A stretch of DNA of 64,000 nucleotides from Bailinhaonella thermotolerans (GCF_003594875.1 NZ_QZEY01000017.1:124001-188000), one strand, 5' to 3'; shown: positions 1-8,939, counted from the stretch's first letter. The notes: generated from the sequence alone by a model not told the origin. Translations and numbers: made by a program.

Positions 1-1
1 G

Positions 2-1018
2 CTCGCGGCCGCCCTGGCCGTGCTGGACCGGCTGCGCCGGACCTGGGGCGTGCCGGCCGAGCAGGCGGCCGAGGTCATCTGCGCGGCCCTGCTGTCGGTC
101 GATTCCGGCACCCACCGCGACCGGGTCTGCTCCGCGGTGATCGCCGCGTTCGGGGCGCCTGTGTCCCAGCTTCGGAACGGCGCGGACGGGGACGGCGCCG
201 CGGGGAGCCTCTGGGAGGTCTACGACGCGGCCCGGGAGGGCTCGTGGTCGCTGCCGGCCGCCGCCGTCCGTGACCGGGCGGCCGGGCGGGCGACCGAGGA
301 CGTCCTGGACCGGCTGCTGCACGCGGTCCTGCGGTTCGAGTCGTGCCGCCACGTCGGCCTCGTCCTGACGTTCAGCAACCGGCTCGCCAAGGCGTACGGG
401 CTGGACGCCGACGACCTGCTCGCCGACGGCTGGCACGGGCTGATGCTGGCCCTGCGCAAGTACGACCCGAGCCGGTACGAGTTCTCCACCTACGCCGCCT
501 ACCGCATCTCCGGGACGATCCGGGACGGGATCCGCGCCCAGTCCCCCATCCCCAAACGGCTGACCACCTTCGTGCGGAAGGTGGCGCAGGTGGAGGAGGC
601 GCTGCTGGCCGAGCTGCAGCGGCTGCCGACCTCCGGCGAGGTGGCCGCGCGCATGGGCGAGCAGGCCCGCTACCTGCCGCTGCGGCCCCGGCTGGCCCCG
701 CAGACCTCCCTGGACGAGTTGCTGAACGGCGCCGCCGAGGACCGGCGCGGCCTCGAACCGGCCGCGCTGGTCGACGAGGAGTCGGCCGAGGCGGGCGCCG
801 AACGGCGCATGTGCGCGGACCTGGTGCGGGCCGCGCTGGCGCGCCTGCCGCAGGAGCAGAGCACGGCGGTGCGGCTGCTGCACCTGGACGGGCTGTCGCT
901 CGCCGAGGCCCGCCAGGTCACCGGCCTGCCGGCCCGGCAGCTGCGCGCGCACGCCGCCAGCGGCCTGGCGAGCCTGCGCCGCCAGACCCACCTTGCGGCA
1001 TGGGCCCAGCGCGGGTGA
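2..1018 (+). CDS. Sigma-70 family RNA polymerase sigma factor (5' end outside window)
   Basis: The frame is open from the first bases, so the true start is probably upstream; the first internal start is a GTG at 20. The middle of the protein carries a region 2 signature (LRKYDPSRYEFSTYAAYRI, about residues 155-175), followed by a region 3-like helix and a C-terminal region 4 helix-turn-helix (LPQEQSTAVRLLHLDGLSL to LRAHAASGL). The roughly 100 residues before region 2 match nothing I recognise. The regions resemble the FliA/WhiG/SigB group rather than ECF factors, because region 3 is present. It is one of three sigma-like genes in the first 7.2 kb. Its stop lies 9 bp from the end of a convergent gene. 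Its target promoters are unknown. Confidence 0.85.
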   Translation, partial: LAAALAVLDRLRRTWGVPAEQAAEVICAALLSVDSGTHRDRVCSAVIAAFGAPVSQLRNGADGDGAAGSLWEVYDAAREGSWSLPAAAVRDRAAGRATEDVLDRLLHAVLRFESCRHVGLVLTFSNRLAKAYGLDADDLLADGWHGLMLALRKYDPSRYEFSTYAAYRISGTIRDGIRAQSPIPKRLTTFVRKVAQVEEALLAELQRLPTSGEVAARMGEQARYLPLRPRLAPQTSLDELLNGAAEDRRGLEPAALVDEESAEAGAERRMCADLVRAALARLPQEQSTAVRLLHLDGLSLAEARQVTGLPARQLRAHAASGLASLRRQTHLAAWAQRG

Positions 1019-1027
1019 GCCGCCGGC

Positions 1028-1573
1028 TCACCCGGTGTCCTGGTGGATCGGGTCGGCGAAGTCGAGCACGGCCTCGGCGGCGACGTCGAAGCGCAGTTCG
1101 TCGGCCGCCAGCAGGTCCAGCGCCGCCAGCCGCAGCGCCCGGCGGAGCTGCTCTCGCGGCAGCGCGGCGCCGATCACGCCGATGATCTCCCCCAGGCTCG
1201 CCCAGTGGTCCTCGCGCAGCCGCCCGGCCCGCCCGTGCGGGGCTCGCGCGCTGATCCGCTGGTGGGCGATCCGCAGGAGCCGGCGTTCGCCGTACAGGTC
1301 CGGGGCGCCGTGCCCGGCGGCGCGGGCCAGGATCGCCGACAGCGCGGCGTGCTCGGCCGGGCTGCGGCGGGCCCGCGCCGACCAGGGGCCGGGCGTCAGC
1401 CGCCCCCACAGGTCGGCGGCGATGATCGCGGCGGCCAGGTGGTGCGGCGGCGCCGGGGCCAGCGGGCTGCCGTGGCGGCAGGCCAGGGCCCGCAGCAGCG
1501 CGGCCCCCCGCTGAACGGGCAGGGGCGGCGCGCCGTAGCTGGTGATGAACGCGGCGGGGGCATCGACTTTCAC
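1028..1573 (-). CDS. Hypothetical protein, alpha-helical, about 181 aa
   Basis: I do not recognise the family. The product is Ala/Leu/Arg-rich and predicted mostly helical, with no signal peptide or membrane segment; it ends in an acidic stretch (AAEAVLDFADPIHQDTG). The GTG start at 1573 is chosen for a GAGG about 8 nt upstream; a second GTG about 20 bases further upstream is possible. It is divergent from the SNF2 gene at 1676 and convergent with the sigma factor ending at 1018, and G/C-rich third positions throughout argue for real coding. The long open frame continuing upstream on this strand is the antisense shadow of the helicase. Confidence 0.5.
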   Translation of the reverse strand: MKVDAPAAFITSYGAPPLPVQRGAALLRALACRHGSPLAPAPPHHLAAAIIAADLWGRLTPGPWSARARRSPAEHAALSAILARAAGHGAPDLYGERRLLRIAHQRISARAPHGRAGRLREDHWASLGEIIGVIGAALPREQLRRALRLAALDLLAADELRFDVAAEAVLDFADPIHQDTG

Positions 1574-1630
1574 TCCCCCAGCCTCGGCCCGCACCCGCGG
1601 CGCCCTGCCTGCGGCGGCGGGCCGGGACGG

Positions 1631-1643
1631 CACGGTCACCGGC
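1631..1643 (+). promoter_or_regulatory. SACSST-type promoter -10 of the first SNF2 gene
   Basis: CACGGT at 1631-1636, then 7 nt to a predicted transcription start at about 1644, leaving a 32-nt leader with AGGAGGA before the GTG at 1676. The same arrangement recurs at many backbone genes (see findings). Confidence 0.45.
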
Positions 1644-1675
1644 GTGAGGACCCCTCGCAGCGCAGGAGGATTGCC

Positions 1676-4084
1676 GTGCCGCGGCCCGTGACCGCCACCC
1701 GCCCCGTCGGGCTGAGCCGCGAAGGCCAGCTGTTCCGGCTGGTGTTCGCCTACCGGCCCGACCTGGTCGAGCGTGCCCAGCGGCTGCCGTACGCGAGGTT
1801 CGACGCCGGCGCGGGCCGCTCCTGGACCTGCCTGGTGTGCGCCCAGTCGGTGGAGCAGCTGCGGCGCTGGCACTACGAGGGCCTGACCGACGTGTCCGCC
1901 GACGAGCTGCTGGCGCCCGGGGAGGATCCGCCCGAGTGCGCCGACGCGCTGCTGCGGCCGCACACCCGGGCCCGGCCGTTCGCGCTGCTGCTGGCCTGGC
2001 GTGATGAGGCGCTGACCGCGCGGCTGCGCGCGGTGCCGGGCGCGGCGCGCGCGGGCACGGGCACGCTGACGTTCCCGCCCGGCGCGGCGGCGGCGCTGGC
2101 CGAGCTGGTCCAGCGCGGGATCGTCGAGGACCCCGACCAGATCCTGCGCCCGGCCGAGGTCACGATCGCCTTCGACATCCGCACCGGCGGTTTCGCCTGC
2201 ATCGGCGACCCGCGCGCGCAAAAGCACTTCGACGCGCACTTCCCGGCCCGCGACGTGGTGGCCGCCTGGCGGGACAAGGGGCTGGAGGTGGACTTCGCCG
2301 ACGCGTTCTCGCGCGAGGTGTACCGCGGCGAGCTGGCCCGCGTCGGGCCGGGCGTGCAGCCGTACGGCATGGCGCTGGAGCTGCGCGACTACCAGAAGCG
2401 GGCGGTGGCGGTGGGCCTGGAGCGGTCCGGGCTGGCGGTGTTCGACGAACCCGGCGTCGGCAAGACGCCGGCGGCGATCGGCCTGGGCCACGAGCTGCTC
2501 CACCGCGGCGTCGTCGAGCGGGTCGTGGTCAGCCCGCCCGGGGGCATCCGCTCGCAGTGGCGGCAGGAGATCGTCAAGTTCACCGGATGCGACCCCGAGG
2601 AGATCGTGGTGGTCGCCGGAGGTCCGGGCAAGCGCGCCAAGGCCTACGCCGAGGCGGCCGACCGGCGCTGGCTGATCGTGCACCACGACGTGCTGCACCG
2701 CGACCTGGAGCAGATCGCGCCGCTGGTGCGGGGCGTGCTCCTGGTCGTCGACGAGGCCCACCGGTTCACCAATCCCCGGGCCCAGCGCACCCAGGCGCTC
2801 CGCCGGCTGATCCGGCGCTGCGCCCGCCAGCTCGTGCTGACCGGGACACCGGCCGAGAACAATCCCGCCGAGTGGTACGCGGTCCTGGGCACGTTGGCCG
2901 TCCCGGGCTGCCTGGGCGGCCCGGCCGACTTCCTCAACCGCTACCGCTACCCGCGGATGATCGGCGGCAGGCAGGCCGGCTACGAGGGCGAGCGCAACCT
3001 GCCGGAGCTGCGGGCCCGTTCGGCGCCGCACTTCCTGCGGCGGACCAAGGCCGAGGTGGTCGCGCACCTGCCGCCGCTGCGGTTCCACCACCTGCGGCTG
3101 GACCCCGGGCCGCGGTTCGCCGCGGCGCTGCGCCGCGCCCACCAGGCGGCGCGCGATGAGATCGTGGCCGCCGTCACCGGCGGGCGTCTGCCGGAGGACG
3201 CCGAAGACCTGGCCCAGGGCGCCGAGATGACGGCGACGGCGATGCTGCGGCTGCTGTGCTCCTCGCCCCGGCTGGTGCTGGGCTCGCAGGCGGCCTCCGC
3301 TCAGGCGCTGCGCGACAGCGGGCTGATCCCCGACGCCGACGGGCCCAAGCTGGACGAGCTGCGCGTCATGGCCGCCAAGATGCAGGCCGCCGGGGAGCGC
3401 ATGGTGGTGTTCACCTTCTCCCGGCAGATGGCCGCGCTGATCGGGGAACGGCTGGGCGCCGACGGCATCCGCCACGTCCTGTACACCGGCGACACCTCCG
3501 CCGACGCCCGCGACCAGGCGGTGGCCGCCTTCACCACCCCCGGGGAGCCGATCGCGGGCACCGGCGCCGAGCGCACCGGGCCCACGGTGTTCGTGGCGAC
3601 CGACGCCGGGGCCGAAGGGCTGAACCTGGGGCGGTGCTGCTCGACCCTGGTGAACTTCGACCTGCCCTGGACGCCCGGCCGGCTCGAGCAGCGGTCCAAC
3701 CGCATCCACCGCGCCGACGGCGCCCACTCCAGCTACCTGGTGGTCAACCTGACCATCGCCGGCACCCTGGAGGAGGGGATCATGCGGCTGATCGAGCGGA
3801 AGGCGGCCGTCTCCGGCGCGCTGTTCGCCGAGCGGCGCCGCACCGCCGCCATCACCGGCCGCCGCAACCGGTCCCTGGTCGAACAGGCCCTGCACGACTG
3901 GGCGCGGGACGAGACCGCCGCGCCCCCGCGCGGCGACGAGACGGGCCGGGCGCGCGAGACAGATCAGGCGGGTGAGCCAGATCAGCTCGGCGTGATCTCC
4001 TCGGCCCCGCCGGCTCCCCCCGAGGCGTTACGGGAGGGCCCGCCCCGTGACCGCCGCCGCGGCGGCGGGCCTCGCGCCGGTTAG
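1676..4084 (+). CDS. SNF2/SWI2-type DEAH-box ATPase (helicase superfamily 2)
   Basis: An 802-residue protein with the two RecA-like lobes of the SNF2 family. Lobe 1 has Walker A DEPGVGKT near residue 257, DEAH in LLVVDEAHRFTNP near 358 and motif III LVLTGTPAENN near 388. Lobe 2 has motifs V/VI in TDAGAEGLNLG and LEQRSNRIHRADG near 650-675. The first about 220 residues are unassigned. The GTG start is fixed by AGGAGGA at 1664-1670. Such proteins translocate on duplex DNA and remodel protein-DNA complexes; on mobile elements they occur in defence, recombination and replication. No HNH or methylase partner is adjacent. The stop overlaps the stop of the convergent small gene at 4081. Confidence 0.9.
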   Translation: MPRPVTATRPVGLSREGQLFRLVFAYRPDLVERAQRLPYARFDAGAGRSWTCLVCAQSVEQLRRWHYEGLTDVSADELLAPGEDPPECADALLRPHTRARPFALLLAWRDEALTARLRAVPGAARAGTGTLTFPPGAAAALAELVQRGIVEDPDQILRPAEVTIAFDIRTGGFACIGDPRAQKHFDAHFPARDVVAAWRDKGLEVDFADAFSREVYRGELARVGPGVQPYGMALELRDYQKRAVAVGLERSGLAVFDEPGVGKTPAAIGLGHELLHRGVVERVVVSPPGGIRSQWRQEIVKFTGCDPEEIVVVAGGPGKRAKAYAEAADRRWLIVHHDVLHRDLEQIAPLVRGVLLVVDEAHRFTNPRAQRTQALRRLIRRCARQLVLTGTPAENNPAEWYAVLGTLAVPGCLGGPADFLNRYRYPRMIGGRQAGYEGERNLPELRARSAPHFLRRTKAEVVAHLPPLRFHHLRLDPGPRFAAALRRAHQAARDEIVAAVTGGRLPEDAEDLAQGAEMTATAMLRLLCSSPRLVLGSQAASAQALRDSGLIPDADGPKLDELRVMAAKMQAAGERMVVFTFSRQMAALIGERLGADGIRHVLYTGDTSADARDQAVAAFTTPGEPIAGTGAERTGPTVFVATDAGAEGLNLGRCCSTLVNFDLPWTPGRLEQRSNRIHRADGAHSSYLVVNLTIAGTLEEGIMRLIERKAAVSGALFAERRRTAAITGRRNRSLVEQALHDWARDETAAPPRGDETGRARETDQAGEPDQLGVISSAPPAPPEALREGPPRDRRRGGGPRAG

Positions 4085-4440
4085 CGCAGCCATCGCAGCG
4101 CGGCGTCGGCGCAGTCCTCGGGGCTGCTGTTGAAGGCGATGGCCGCCCCTGGCGCGTGCCGCCGGACGAGGTTGACCACCTTCTCGAAGAGTTCGAGCAA
4201 CGGCTCGTGCGTCCGGATGCCGCCCCCGATCACCACACAGGCGTAGTCGGCGCTGATCAGCGCCTGAATGATCGCCTTCTCGGGGTCCTCGTCGAGCGCC
4301 ACCAGGCACCAGTCGGCCGTGATCGAGAGCTCGGTGAAACGGTCCCTGCCGCGTGCTATCGCCCGGTGGACCGGCTCTGGATCCCAGCCTTGGATCTTGG
4401 CCGGATCGAGGCCGATCACCAGTACTCGCGCCCCGGCCAC
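4081..4440 (-). CDS. Conserved small hypothetical protein, 119 aa
   Basis: A soluble alpha/beta protein with a Rossmann-like pattern: a first strand RVLVIGLDPAKI, a middle YACVVIGGGIRTHEPLL and a terminal AIAFNSSPEDCADAALRWL. Similar small proteins are widespread in bacteria, but I know no assigned function. The GTG start has an excellent GGAGGAGGA immediately upstream, which excludes the longer in-frame extension that runs on to about 5050. Its TAA and the helicase TAG share the four bases 4081-4084, so the two convergent genes end inside each other. A binding pocket can be suspected from the GGG loop, but no catalytic residues are evident. Confidence 0.8.
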   Translation of the reverse strand: MAGARVLVIGLDPAKIQGWDPEPVHRAIARGRDRFTELSITADWCLVALDEDPEKAIIQALISADYACVVIGGGIRTHEPLLELFEKVVNLVRRHAPGAAIAFNSSPEDCADAALRWLR

Positions 4441-5072
4441 GCGTCCTCCTCCATGGGTGCCTGCCCGCATCGGCGGCGCCGCGCCGATGCCCGGCCCCAT
4501 CGGCATCATCGATCTTCTTCGCCAGCACGCCAAGACCCACGCCGCCGCCGGGGTCCTCGGGCGCTGGGTGACCGGCCCGGCCCGTGACACCGGAGGGCCG
4601 CCGGGACCCGGCCTTGACTCCGCGCGGCCTCCGGCATGACAACATCGAGACAACATCCTGCCGCGGCCGATCCACCGCAATCCGCCGCCCGGGCACCGCG
4701 GGGGCTGCGTGGAGGCCCGGGGCCGGCACGGTGGGGGTGGGGATCGCACGATCCTCGCCACCGGCGGGAACGGCACTGCCGATTCCCGTCCGCCGGCCCC
4801 GGAAAATCCGAGGTCAGCCGGGGGTCCGCTCCGCGTCGACCCTGTTGCGCAGATGCCGCACGGCATCACCCGACGACCGTGTCCGTGCCGCCGTCCCAGA
4901 GGTTGCGGCCCCGCCCGCCGCCCGGGACGTTCGGCTGCCAGATCCGCGTGATGCCCACGCGCGAGCCACGGCACGGGCCGCAGGGCCCGGCTGGGCGCTT
5001 GTTTCGGCCGGTCCGCACCGACATGGTCATCGGGGATGTTCGAGGCGGACATGAGGGATTGAGGGGCAGCAG
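4441..5072 (+). other. Intergenic region without a convincing gene
   Basis: These 632 bases separate the small minus-strand gene from the second sigma factor. The open frames here have poor codon usage and no ribosome sites. A CATGGT at 5022-5027 followed by 7 nt fits the variant backbone -10 for the sigma gene, with a leader of about 38 nt. I see no RNA gene or repeat array. Confidence 0.5.
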
Positions 5073-6095
5073 GTGCAGGAGTTCGTCAACGAGGGCCGGT
5101 TCGCCGACGGGGGTGTGCTGGCGGGCGAGGGGCTTGCTTCCGGTGACGACCGCGGCGTCGACACGGTCGACCCGCAGATGAAGGACTACCGCGGCCAGAA
5201 CGTGGAGCTGTTCGGCCGGCGCAAGCGGCTGTCCCGCCGCCTGGCGCAGCTGCGGGCCCGGGCCGACGCCGGAGACCTGGACTATGAGGAGGAGGTCGAG
5301 CTGGCCCGCCTGGGCCGCGAGTTCGAGGACCTGACCTACGAGATCATGGTGAGCAACTACGGGCTGGTGAAGTCGTATGTGGCCCGGTTCACCTCCAAGT
5401 CCACCGCCAACGCCGACGACTACGAGTCGGCCGGCCGGGTGGGGCTGCTGAGGGCCATCGACACCTACGATCCCTCCAAGGGGCCGTTCGGCCAGTGGGC
5501 GTTCAAGCCGATCCAGCGCGAGGTGCTCAAGGCCGTACGCGACGCCGAGCACCCGAACGTGAACATGACGGACTTCGAGAAGCGGCCGAAGATCCTGCGG
5601 GCCGCGGCGGACTTCCTCCGGGATCACGGGGACGGTGTGCCGCTGGACTACGACGACATCGCCGCCCGCGCCGAGGTGCCCGTCGGGCAGGTGCGGCGCG
5701 TGCTGGAGGCTCCCCGGCTGGACAGCCTGTCGGCCCCGCTGGCCGCGGCCGAGGGCGACATGTCGCTGGCCGACCGCATCGCCGACGCCGGTCCCGGTGT
5801 GGAGGACCAGGTGCTGCGCGCGTTCGACATGCGCGCGGTGACCGTGCGCGGCCTGCCGCATCTGGAGCCCCGGGAGCTGTTCGTGCTGGCCCGCCGGTTC
5901 TCCCTGGACGGTGAGCCCGCCCAGCCCCTGCGCGTGATCGGGGAGATGCTCGGCCTGTCCCGCGAGGGCGTCCGCCAGATCCAGGCCAAGGCGCTGGCCA
6001 AGCTGAACCACCCGGTGATCTTGGGTCTTCTGGTGTCGGAGGAGACGCCGCGGCCCGCCGCGGCGGAGGAGTCGCGCGACCGGCCCGCGGCCTGA
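5073..6095 (+). CDS. Sigma-70 family RNA polymerase sigma factor
   Basis: A 340-residue protein. Region 2 spans about residues 95-160 (YGLVKSYVARFTSK, GLLRAIDTYDPSKGPFGQWA). A region 3-like segment follows, and region 4.2 near 295-320 is close to the principal sigma form (LGLSREGVRQIQAKALAKL). Region 2.4 diverges from the housekeeping factor, with GPFGQWAFKPIQREV where sigA-type proteins have FSTYATWWIRQAI, so altered -10 recognition is plausible. The GTG at 5073 follows a weak GAGG; an internal ATG at 5178 would remove a low-complexity N-terminus. It is the best candidate for a factor that reads the element's recurrent SACSST promoters (inference). Confidence 0.88.
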   Translation: MQEFVNEGRFADGGVLAGEGLASGDDRGVDTVDPQMKDYRGQNVELFGRRKRLSRRLAQLRARADAGDLDYEEEVELARLGREFEDLTYEIMVSNYGLVKSYVARFTSKSTANADDYESAGRVGLLRAIDTYDPSKGPFGQWAFKPIQREVLKAVRDAEHPNVNMTDFEKRPKILRAAADFLRDHGDGVPLDYDDIAARAEVPVGQVRRVLEAPRLDSLSAPLAAAEGDMSLADRIADAGPGVEDQVLRAFDMRAVTVRGLPHLEPRELFVLARRFSLDGEPAQPLRVIGEMLGLSREGVRQIQAKALAKLNHPVILGLLVSEETPRPAAAEESRDRPAA

Positions 6096-6308
6096 CCCCC
6101 CGCCACCGGCCCCTCCCAGCGTTTCATCAGGGTCCGCCCGGTGGTGGCCGCGCGCACGGTTCTGGCGAGCCCCGCGCCATCGCCGGGGCCGTACCCATCC
6201 CGGTCACCTCCGGCGACGTCCCCGATGCACCCGAAGGGGTGACGTGCTGGCCGCGCGGGCGTCGTCCGCCTCCCGCGGAGCGGCGATTTGCGTGGGGGTC
6301 GGGGCGGT

Positions 6309-6321
6309 GACGGTCGGGGGG
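6309..6321 (+). promoter_or_regulatory. Leaderless SACSST-type promoter of the third sigma-like gene
   Basis: GACGGT at 6309-6314 plus exactly 7 nt places the transcription start on the ATG at 6322. There is no properly spaced Shine-Dalgarno, so a leaderless start is favoured over in-frame GTGs at 6307 or further upstream. Confidence 0.45.
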
Positions 6322-7203
6322 ATGAGCGAGGAAAGCAATGACGTTCGTGAGGCGAACCACCGTCTGCGGCGCGAGTACCTCGCCCTGCAGGCCGAGCTCG
6401 GCACGGGGCCCGGCGAGCGGCGCGCCCGCGCGCTGCGGTCGCGGATGTCCGCCATCGCCGAGGAGATCATGCGGACGAACAAGGGGCTGGCGGGGGAGGC
6501 GATCCGCCGGTTCGCCCGGCCGGGCGACACCGAGGACCTGCACGCCACCGCCATGCTGAAGCTGTGGGAGTGCTTCCTGGCCTGGGATCCGGACCAGGGG
6601 GCGAGCTTGGCCACGGTCGCCCGCAAGCCGCTCATGGGGGCGGTGAACCGGCAGGTCGCGGCCGACAACGGCATCAAGTACCACGACTGGACCGAGCGGC
6701 CGGGGATCCTGCGCACGATCGAGGAACTGGCCGTGCGCCTCGGCCGCTCCCCCACCGACCGGGAGGTGGCTCAGGCGACGGGACTGTCGGCCGACGCGGT
6801 CGCCCAGGCCCGGCGGCCCGCGCCGGCGAGCCTGGACGCGCCGGTGGGCCAGGAGGGTGAGGCGACGCTGGCGGATCTGCTGGATCCGCCCGGCGAGCCC
6901 GCCGTCCCGGAGGACCCCTGGCCCGCGGGTGTGCTCGACGTGGCCGCGGCCGAGCTCCCGCTGGACCAGCTGCTGGTCCTGGCCTACTGCGACGGGCTGG
7001 CCGGGTCCGCCCCGCTGCCCAACGTGATGGCCGCCCAGCAGCTCGGCGTCGGCCGGGGCGTCGTCACCGCCGCCCGCGCCTCGGCGGTGGCGAACCTCAG
7101 CCGGGCCCTGGCCGCCCGCGCCGGGCGCGAGGTGGACGTGGCCGCGCTCAGCGAGGTCACCGGCATCGCCGAGCGCACCCTGCGCAAGCTCCTGCGCACC
7201 TGA
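6322..7203 (+). CDS. Divergent sigma-70-like factor
   Basis: A 293-residue relative of the gene before it. The region 2-like part lies at about residues 45-115 (RTNKGLAGEAIRRF, ATAMLKLWECFLAWDPDQG, ASLATVARKPLMGAV); a linker with PTDREVAQATGLSADAV matches sigma region 3. The C-terminus keeps a helix-turn-helix-like ending (LSEVTGIAERTLRKLL), but a canonical region 4 is weak. It could be a degenerate sigma factor or a competitor for core polymerase. Same-strand order with the sigma gene at 5073 and with dnaB suggests co-inheritance. The start at 6322 rests on the promoter spacing; GTG 6307 is an alternative. Confidence 0.7.
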   Translation: MSEESNDVREANHRLRREYLALQAELGTGPGERRARALRSRMSAIAEEIMRTNKGLAGEAIRRFARPGDTEDLHATAMLKLWECFLAWDPDQGASLATVARKPLMGAVNRQVAADNGIKYHDWTERPGILRTIEELAVRLGRSPTDREVAQATGLSADAVAQARRPAPASLDAPVGQEGEATLADLLDPPGEPAVPEDPWPAGVLDVAAAELPLDQLLVLAYCDGLAGSAPLPNVMAAQQLGVGRGVVTAARASAVANLSRALAARAGREVDVAALSEVTGIAERTLRKLLRT

Positions 7204-7300
7204 CCGGTCCCGGCCCCGCGCCCGCCCGGATTCGCCGCGCCCGCCGCCGGGCATCACGTCCTGGCGGCGGGCGCGGTCGCCTTTCTGCCGCCACGCCTCC

Positions 7301-7360
7301 CCTCTCCGGCCGCCGGGCCCCTCTCCGGACGCTGGGCCCCCTCTCCGGACGACGCCGGGC
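7301..7360 (+). repeat. Three iteron-like direct repeats upstream of dnaB
   Basis: CCTCTCCGG followed by a G/C-rich arm starts at 7301, 7320 and 7340, a 19-20 bp period. The copies are imperfect. Such spacing next to a replicative helicase gene is typical of iterons or regulator sites, but low sequence complexity is a competing explanation. Confidence 0.3.
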
Positions 7361-7417
7361 CGCCTCGCCGGGGGCCGGGCGTCGCCGCCGCGCCCCCTGC
7401 GCCTGCCGGGCGCCGCG

Positions 7418-7443
7418 GACGCTCCTTGGTGACGCTCGCCGTC
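7418..7443 (+). promoter_or_regulatory. Possible SACSST-type promoters of dnaB
   Basis: GACGCT occurs at 7418-7423 and again at 7431-7436. Starts 7 nt downstream of either would give leaders of about 47 or 34 nt before the GTG at 7478. Confidence 0.3.
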
Positions 7444-7477
7444 CGCGGCCGAGCGCGTTCCCATCGATGGAGGTCCC

Positions 7478-8872
7478 GTGGCGCGCACCAGCACAGCACC
7501 CTCGTTCGAACCGGTCGACGTCGACGCCGAAGAGAGCGTCCTGGCCGCCGTCCTCACCGACCCGCAGTGCCTGGACGACGTGGCCGGCAAGATCGGGCCC
7601 GAGGACTTCTCCGTGGCCGGGTACGGCACGATCTTCGCCGCGGTGCGGGCGTGCGCCGAGGCGGGCCTGCCGTGCGACCCGATCACGGTGACGGCCCAGC
7701 TGAAGAAGGCGCGGGCGCTGACGCGGGCCGGCGGCCGTGAGGCGCTGGAGGCCCTGCTCGCCAAGGGCGCCCACGTGCGCAACGTGGCCGCGCACGCCGA
7801 CATCGTCGCCGATCGCGCCCTGGCCCGCCGGGTGATCGCCGCGGCGCGGCAGATCGCCACCACCGCCATGGCCCCCGAATGCTCCGGCGGCGACGCGCTG
7901 CTCGAGGCCGAGAAGACGGTCTTCGCCCTGGCGGCCAAGGGGCCGGCCGCCGACCTGGTGGACATGCCCGAATCGGTCAAGCAGACCCTGGAGCTGATCC
8001 GGCGGTCGCGGACCCAGCGGCTGATCGGCCACTCCACCGGTTTCGCCGAGCTGGACCGGCTGACCGCCGGCCTGCAGCCCGGGCAGCTCGTGATCCTGGC
8101 GGGCCGGCCCGCCATGGGCAAGACCAGCCTGGCCCTGCAACTGGCGCTGAACATGGCCGCCGACTCCGGCAAGACCGTCCCGTTCTTCAGCCACGAGATG
8201 ACGCACCAGGAGCTGACCATGCGCGCCCTGGCCATGCACATGGGCTACGACCTGCACCGCCTGCGGCAGGGCATCGTCCCGCAGGACATGCAGGGCGCGC
8301 TGACGCGGGCCGCCGAGGCGGTCGCCGCCGCCCAGGTGAAGATCAGCGACAACCCGCCCGCCACCGTCTCCCAGCTGGGGTCGGTGCTGCGGCGGCTGTC
8401 CCGCAAGGAGCCGCTGGCCGCCGCGGTGATCGACTACGCCCAGCTGATGAGCGGCGAGCGCCGGGGCCGGGAGGAGAGCCGCACCAACGAGATCGGCGAG
8501 ATCTCCCGCGGCGCCAAGCGGCTGGCCGCCGAGCTGGGCATCCCGATCGTGCTGCTGTCGCAGTTGAACCGGTCCCTGGAGGCGCGGGTGAACAAGCGGC
8601 CCGTCCCGTCCGACCTGCGCGAGTCGGGGTCGCTGGAGCAGGACGCGAGCCTGATCATGTTCGTGTACCGCGACGCGGTCTACCACCCCGACAGCGACCC
8701 GGAACAGGGCGAGCTGATCATCGCCAAGCAGCGCAACGGCCCCGCCCCGGTCACGATCCCCCTGCGCTGGTACGGCCCGGCCTCCCGCTGGGACGACGCC
8801 GGCCAGGCGTTCACCGAGCCGGCGGCGCCCCAGGCCGTACGCCAGGGAGCAGGCGCGGCGGACGCGTGGTGA
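7478..8872 (+). CDS. dnaB: Replicative DNA helicase DnaB
   Basis: 464 residues in the usual two-domain layout. An N-terminal DnaB domain (about 10-115) leads through a linker to a RecA-type motor with Walker A GRPAMGKT near residue 212, Walker B AVIDYAQLM, then VLLSQLNRSLEAR and the DLRESGSLEQDA arginine-finger region. It unwinds the fork and recruits primase. The GTG start follows TGGAGG. It is slightly longer than the family minimum and lacks an intein. An extra dnaB on an accessory element points to element-specific replication, in keeping with the clamp-loader-like gene facing it and the two clamps further on. Confidence 0.95.
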   Translation: MARTSTAPSFEPVDVDAEESVLAAVLTDPQCLDDVAGKIGPEDFSVAGYGTIFAAVRACAEAGLPCDPITVTAQLKKARALTRAGGREALEALLAKGAHVRNVAAHADIVADRALARRVIAAARQIATTAMAPECSGGDALLEAEKTVFALAAKGPAADLVDMPESVKQTLELIRRSRTQRLIGHSTGFAELDRLTAGLQPGQLVILAGRPAMGKTSLALQLALNMAADSGKTVPFFSHEMTHQELTMRALAMHMGYDLHRLRQGIVPQDMQGALTRAAEAVAAAQVKISDNPPATVSQLGSVLRRLSRKEPLAAAVIDYAQLMSGERRGREESRTNEIGEISRGAKRLAAELGIPIVLLSQLNRSLEARVNKRPVPSDLRESGSLEQDASLIMFVYRDAVYHPDSDPEQGELIIAKQRNGPAPVTIPLRWYGPASRWDDAGQAFTEPAAPQAVRQGAGAADAW

Positions 8873-8939
8873 GCGCGCGCCGGTGCCGGATCCGTCATCG
8901 ATGTCAGCGCCGCCCGATCCCGCCCACGCGCGCCGAGCC

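Noticed and set aside
1574-3895. Long minus-strand open frame continuing upstream of the gene at 1028
   Set aside because: It is antisense to the SNF2 ATPase, which has all helicase motifs; the His/Gly/Gln-rich composition is typical of shadow frames in very GC-rich DNA.
4584-5054. Plus-strand frames in the gap before the second sigma gene
   Set aside because: No ribosome site, no motif, and three frames open at once, as expected by chance at this G/C content.
7301-7360. CRISPR-like array upstream of dnaB
   Set aside because: Units of 19-20 bp without spacers or conserved full repeats; at most iterons.
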